A DNA stretch of 64,000 nt from Anomaloglossus baeobatrachus (Eukaryota > Chordata > Amphibia > Anura > Aromobatidae). The notes below the pieces were generated by a model, which searched no databases, was not told the DNA's origin, and saw nothing but the letters and a program-made list of their open reading frames with translations. Shown here piece after piece: positions 56,001-62,000 of this stretch (positions are counted from its first letter, which is position 1; every line of letters starts with the position of its first letter). The position numbers and the translations under genes are program-made. The stretch spans positions 561,775,642-561,839,641 of the forward strand of contig NC_134355.1 in the NCBI RefSeq assembly GCF_048569485.1. The letters are read 5' to 3'.

Positions 56001-59000
56001 TGCGAATCCTTTGGAGGCAATCACTGCCTTAAGTCTGGAACCCATGGACATCACCAAACGCTGGGTTTCCTCCTTCTTAATGCTTTGCCAGGCCTTTACA
56101 GCCGCAGCCTTCAGGTCTTGCTTGTTTGTGGGTCTTTCCGTCTTAAGTCTGGATTTGAGCAAGTGAAATGCATGCTCAATTGGGTTAAGATCTGGTGATT
56201 GACTTGGCCATTGCAGAATGTTCCACTTTTTGCACTCCTGAACTCCTGGGTAGCTTTGGCTGTATGCTTGGGGTCATTGTCCATCTGTACTATGAAGCGC
56301 CGTCCGATCAACTTTGCGGCATTTGGCTGAATCTGGCTGAAAGTATATCCCGGTACACTTCATAATTCATCCGGCTACTCTTGTCTGCTGTTATGTCATC
56401 AATAAACACAAGTGACCCAGTGCCATTGAAAGCCATGCAAGCCCATGCCATCACGTTGCCTCCACCATGTTTTACAGAGGATGTGGTGTGCCTTGGATCA
56501 TGTGCCGTTCCCTCTCTTCTCCAAACTTTTTTCTTCCCATCATTCTGGTACAGGTTGATCTTTGTCTCATCTGTCCATAGAATACTTTTCCAGAACTGAG
56601 CTGGCTTCATGAGGTGTTTTTCAGCAAATTTAACTCTGGCCTGTCTATTTTTGGAATTGATGAATGGTTTGCATCTAGATGTGAACCCTTTGTATTTACT
56701 TTCATGGAGTCTTCTCTTTACTGTTGACTTAGAGACAGATACACCTACTTCACTGAGAGTGTTCTGGACTTCAGTTGATGTTGTGAACGGGTTCTTCTTC
56801 ACCAAAGAAAGTATGCGGCGATCATCCACCACTGTTGTCATCCGTGGACGCCCAGGCCTTTTTGAGTTCCCAAGCTCACCAGTCAATTCCTTTTTTCTCA
56901 GAATGTACCCGACTGTTGATTTTGCTACTCCAAGCATGTCTGCTATCTCTCTGATGGATTTTTTTCTTTTTTTTTCAGCCTCAGGATGTTCTGCTTCACC
57001 TCAATTGAGAGTTCCTTAGACCGCATGTTGTCTGGTCACAGCAACAGCTTCCAAATGCAAAACGACACACCTGTAATCAACCCCAGACCTTTTAACTACT
57101 TCATTGATTACAGGTTAACGAGGGAGACGCCTTCAGAGTGAATTGCAGCCCTTAGAGTCCCTTGTCCAATTACTTTTGGTCCCTTGAAAAAGAGGAGGCT
57201 ATGCATTACAGAGCTATGATTCCTAAACCCTTTCTCCGATTTGGATGTGAAAACTCTTATTGCAGCTGGGAGTGTGCACTTTCAGCCCATATTATATATA
57301 TAATTGTATTTCTGAACATGTTTTTGTAAACAGCTAAAATAACAAAACTTGTGTCACTGTCCAAATATTTCTGGACCTGACTGTATCTTGGTTACCAGCG
57401 TACATTTCTTAGCGCTGGCTCCCTGCACCCGTAACCAGTGTAAATATCGGGTAACTAACCAAAGCGCATTGCTTAGTAACCCGATGTGTATCCTGGTTAC
57501 GTGTGCAGGGAGCCAGAGAGAGCATGCGCAGCGAAATCCTACGGATTGCGCTGCTCAAAAAATGTTACAGGTTGCGTTCCTTCCGCCCCGCGGTCAGTCG
57601 TTTCACGACTGTTTAGTTGGGCGGAGGGTGCAACGCAAGGGCATCAGTCACAATCCGCTGCTCATACAAGTCTATGGGAACAACGGAATCCACTAAACGA
57701 ATTCCGTTGTTTACCAGAGCAGCGGATTGTGACTGATACAATTTAACGGACGTGTGAACCTAGCCTAAGGTGGTAGGCACAGGGCAAGCTGACGGCAGCA
57801 TACACGGTACACAATGGGGCAGTACACAGCCAGATGTAAGAAGTATGGTGTATATGAGCACTTACTTATTTGGGACTTTATTCTTTCTTTTTTTGTGTTG
57901 CACTTTGTAGGAATTCTGTCTTTAAAAGCTCATGTAGCGGAAAGGAGGGGAGAAAGGGAAGAATTACAGGACGCCCACACGGTGTGTGACCTCAGCGAGG
58001 AGTGCCAGCCTGTGCTGCCCAACGTGTAAGTATGAGGAGTCCTGGATATTTACTCCATTCAGATCCTCGGGCTTCAATATCAACGACTTCTGCTTAGAAC
58101 AGGCCTCACGTGCAAAAACGCTACTTTCCTGCTGTATTTTTCTGAAGGTGTCCACACCAAAACATGCAATTTCAGTGATTATTGCATTATTTTTATGCGT
58201 TTTTAGTGGCAATTGCTCTTTTTCTTTCAGATCGCGCCTTTCATACTTTGCAGTCTTTGATGGGCATGGCGGCAGCCGGGCAGCACGATATGCTGCGCAC
58301 AACCTGCACCGCAATGTTGTGAAGAAGTTGCCTCGTGGTAAGTCAAGGTTGAGACGTTGTGTCCCTCAGTAACAACCGAGAACGGAGTCATGAGTCCTCT
58401 CTTTACAGGGGATGGAGGCAGCGTGGACAAGATAATAAAGAAGAGTCTGCTTGATGCTTTCAGGCACACTGATGAGGAGTTTCTGAAGCAGGCCGCCAGC
58501 CAGTTGGTGTCTTACTGATTTCTGCAGTAATAGGATTGAACTCATCTTTGCATTGTTGCCTTGTTATTTCTGTTTTATCCTATAGGAAGCCAGCGTGGAA
58601 AGATGGCACAACGGCCATCTGTGTACTGGTTGCAGATAACGTCCTCTACATTGCCAATCTCGGGGACAGCAAGGTGACCACTAACTTTTCCCCTTAATTT
58701 AACAAAGAGCTTTACAGCAGTGGAAATAGCCATATTCTTGACTATTCACATATAGCGCATTTCCTATCCCTTTTATAATGTACTAGTCCCATGTAGACAG
58801 CTACTTTTTAAAGGGGGATTAGGTAATTAGGTTTTTCCACCCCCATCTGAAAGCAGCATAATGTAGAGACAGAGACCCTAATTTCAGAGATGTCACTTAC
58901 TGAGCTGTTTGCTGTCATTTTGATAAAAGCAATGTTTTCTCTGTTGCAGATCTAGTAATTTATACAGAGCTCATGAATATGCTGGACTACCTGCAACATG

Positions 59001-62000
59001 ACAAGTAGTCCTCTAATGATGATCTGTTGATTAGTCTGATTTTATCAAGACTACACTAAGCAGCTGAGTAAGTGACACATCGCTGGAATCAGGATCTCTG
59101 CCTCTACATTATACTGCTCTCAAATCAGGTGGCAAAAACCTGGTGACAGATTCCCTGTAAACATGACAGTCCAGTGATGACCTCTCCAATCCCCAGAGAT
59201 TAGCTGTTATTGCAAAGGGCCAAGTCTGGCCAGTTATTTTCTGAATGGATCTATATACATTCGAGTGAGTGTGCAGACAAAAATGCAGGGAGGGACGGGG
59301 ACTCCAGAAAGGAATTGCAGTTTCCATCATATTCAGATTGGTGTCAAAATGGCTGTGACCTGGATTGTGATGCTGCTTTTTTACATGAATAGGTCCTCTC
59401 TATTCTATAGTTATACTGTAAGTCCACTCGGGATATAGTGTGGAAATGCTGCTAGGCATAGGAAAATAAGGGATTTGACGCATGTCAAAGGGTTAAATTC
59501 ACAGCAAAATCTGCAGCCTAAACTGAGATGCTGCTTGTGTCGGATCCGCAGTGCCGGTCACTTTGCTCTGCATCTGCGGCGTGTGGATGAAATATTGTAT
59601 AGTCGCCTTCACAATTTTGGCACTGTAATGCGCAGACCATATTCTGCCTACTTGTTTGCATACCCTTCTGTCTTGGCATTAGATTTATTTATTTTTTTTT
59701 TTTTTTGTTCTTCTGCCTTTGTATTCCAGTCCTGGTCTGCACTCCAATCATCCCCTGTATTGTGTTCTCCATTTAGGCTTTGCTCTGCAGGATGAATGAA
59801 GAAACCCAGAAGCCCACCGTCTTGAGCTTGAGTAAAGAACATAATCCCACCCAGTATGAAGAGCGGATGAGAATCCAGAGAGCAGGAGGCAATGTGAGGT
59901 GGGCACTTCTACAACGCGTCCCCTAAATCTCTGCATGGTCCATAAGTTCAGATACAAATGTTTTTCCATGAATCCTAAATCACTCTTTTACCTGTATCAA
60001 CCCCCCCCCCCTCCCCCAATCCTAAACCCCACTCAGGGTTTTGGGACAAACTGGCACATGCTACCTGGGATGTTCTTAAGTGTTCGTGTCTACAGTAATT
60101 TGTTGCCGTTCTGCCGTCAGGGTGGAGGAGCCCCCGCTCTGGGGTGTGTACAGTGATCTGCAGAATCGGCAAATTCTATGAAATGCCAGGCAGTTATCTG
60201 TCCTAGCCACCCTGCACAGGCTGCTCTGCCCGAGGGCTCATTTTGCTAAAAACATTTCACCAAGATATGGACTGTGCGATGCCTCCCGCTGGAAATCTTA
60301 CATAAGACTTTCTAAAGATATGCAGACTACGCGCTTAGAGAGGTTCTTTTTTTTCTTGCTGCTTCTTTGCATGCACAAAAACATGGCTCTATAAACGGTA
60401 AATTAAAGCTCACAAATCACTAAGGCTTTGCACATAATTTTGATGGCATTCGTATACGTTCTTGTGCTGATGTCTTTTCAGAATACAATTTGCACCTAAA
60501 TGGGCAATCTTTATCAGAGTTATTATTTAAAGGATACGATTACTAATAGATTAGAGCTAAAAGCTTTCCATGACCCTGGTCCATCTGCCCCGTCGGCAGT
60601 CTATGGACGCTGTACCAAAGCCCTTAGACCCATCTCTCTCCCATCTTGCTCCAGTTTGGCAACCATGGACTACCAACATGGCGGCTGGACCAGGGCCCTG
60701 CAATTCTTTTTGCTCCCCTGTGATGCTTACATGCATTTATTAGCCTATTTCGGTGATGAGCATGAATACTTGTAACTTCTCGTCTCCGTTATCTGGTCGT
60801 CCCTGCACATTTGATAATGGAAGTCTGTTAGGGGTCTTCATGCCCCTTGTGTGGGGAACCAAGTATTACAATGCCTGTAAATGGCCCCAATATATGAAGG
60901 AGCTATATAAGGTAAAGGACCCCCAAATTTGGTACAAACCAACTTTTTTTATTTTGGGTAAAACCTTCCTGCTGGTTTCCCAGTGAGTTTCTCTAAGATT
61001 AACATATGCTATTCTGTTTGTCAGAGATGGTCGAGTCCTTGGGGTGTTGGAGGTATCACGATCACTAGGAGATGGGCAGTACAAGCGGTGTGGTGTTATC
61101 AACATCCCAGATGTCAAAAGATGTCCACTGACAGACAGTGACAGGTAAGCAGAGCTATCGTAGACAAGCGCCGTGGCCACATAGCCATTAATCCTAGCCA
61201 CCTCATGCCCTATTACTAGCTCCTACATGGTCATCATCAATGTCATCTCAATCTGTCTTCTTGGTGGACAAGTGTATTTCCATTAGATATAATGCAAGCT
61301 GCTGAAACCAAACGTCATCACTGTGTGCAGCTAGCAGTATCTGGCATGGAAAGTGCTTGTCTCTCCTGGAAGCTTAGAGACCTGGCATGTTCTTCTGGGT
61401 ACATAGACCACAGGCAGGAAACTCATGTTCCTGCATATTATTTCTCTATTTATTACTTAGTTCCCCATTAAATTCTAATTCTTGAGTGACTTTTCTTACA
61501 ACATTGTTGGGCCATTATGCCAATGTCTAGGGGCATATTTCAATGACAGTGGTAGGAATAGCCCTTAATTGTCAGATCATTTCCAGGAGGAATGAGAGAG
61601 GAGCAGCATAAAGCAGATGCGTATGAAATACTTCTGACCTCGAGTCATTTCATTCCCTATGGGTATTGTTTCCTCACGTTGTGTCGTCTTCACAAGTCTG
61701 TAGATTATTGATGTTACAATATGACCTGCTTATTCTATGCTCTTAATGCCACATCTGCACGTTCTTCACAAGGATTGACTGACATGTTGTTTGTAACCAG
61801 TGATGCTTCTTGTATTTGTTTTGAAGGTTTGTTTTATTAGCTTGTGATGGACTTTTCAAAGCCTTCTCAGCAGAAGAAGCCGTCCACTTCGTCCTCAGCC
61901 ATGTACAGGTAGGGTTTTGGAGTGGGATGTATGTGCAGTTTGACATTGCTTGTAACTTGTCACATGGATAAATACTATTAACCTGCACATTAAACCCCGC

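Larger units (their letters stand above)
55361..57765. mobile_element. Harbinger-like MITE split by a Tc1 copy
   Basis: Ends GGCTAGGTTCACATTTCCGT and (inverted) GGCTAGGTTCACACGTCCGT, flanked by TAA at 55358-55360 and 57766-57768. Removing the Tc1 element leaves about 750 bp. Inner parts include inverted GTAACTAA/TTGGTTAC blocks. Confidence 0.85.
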
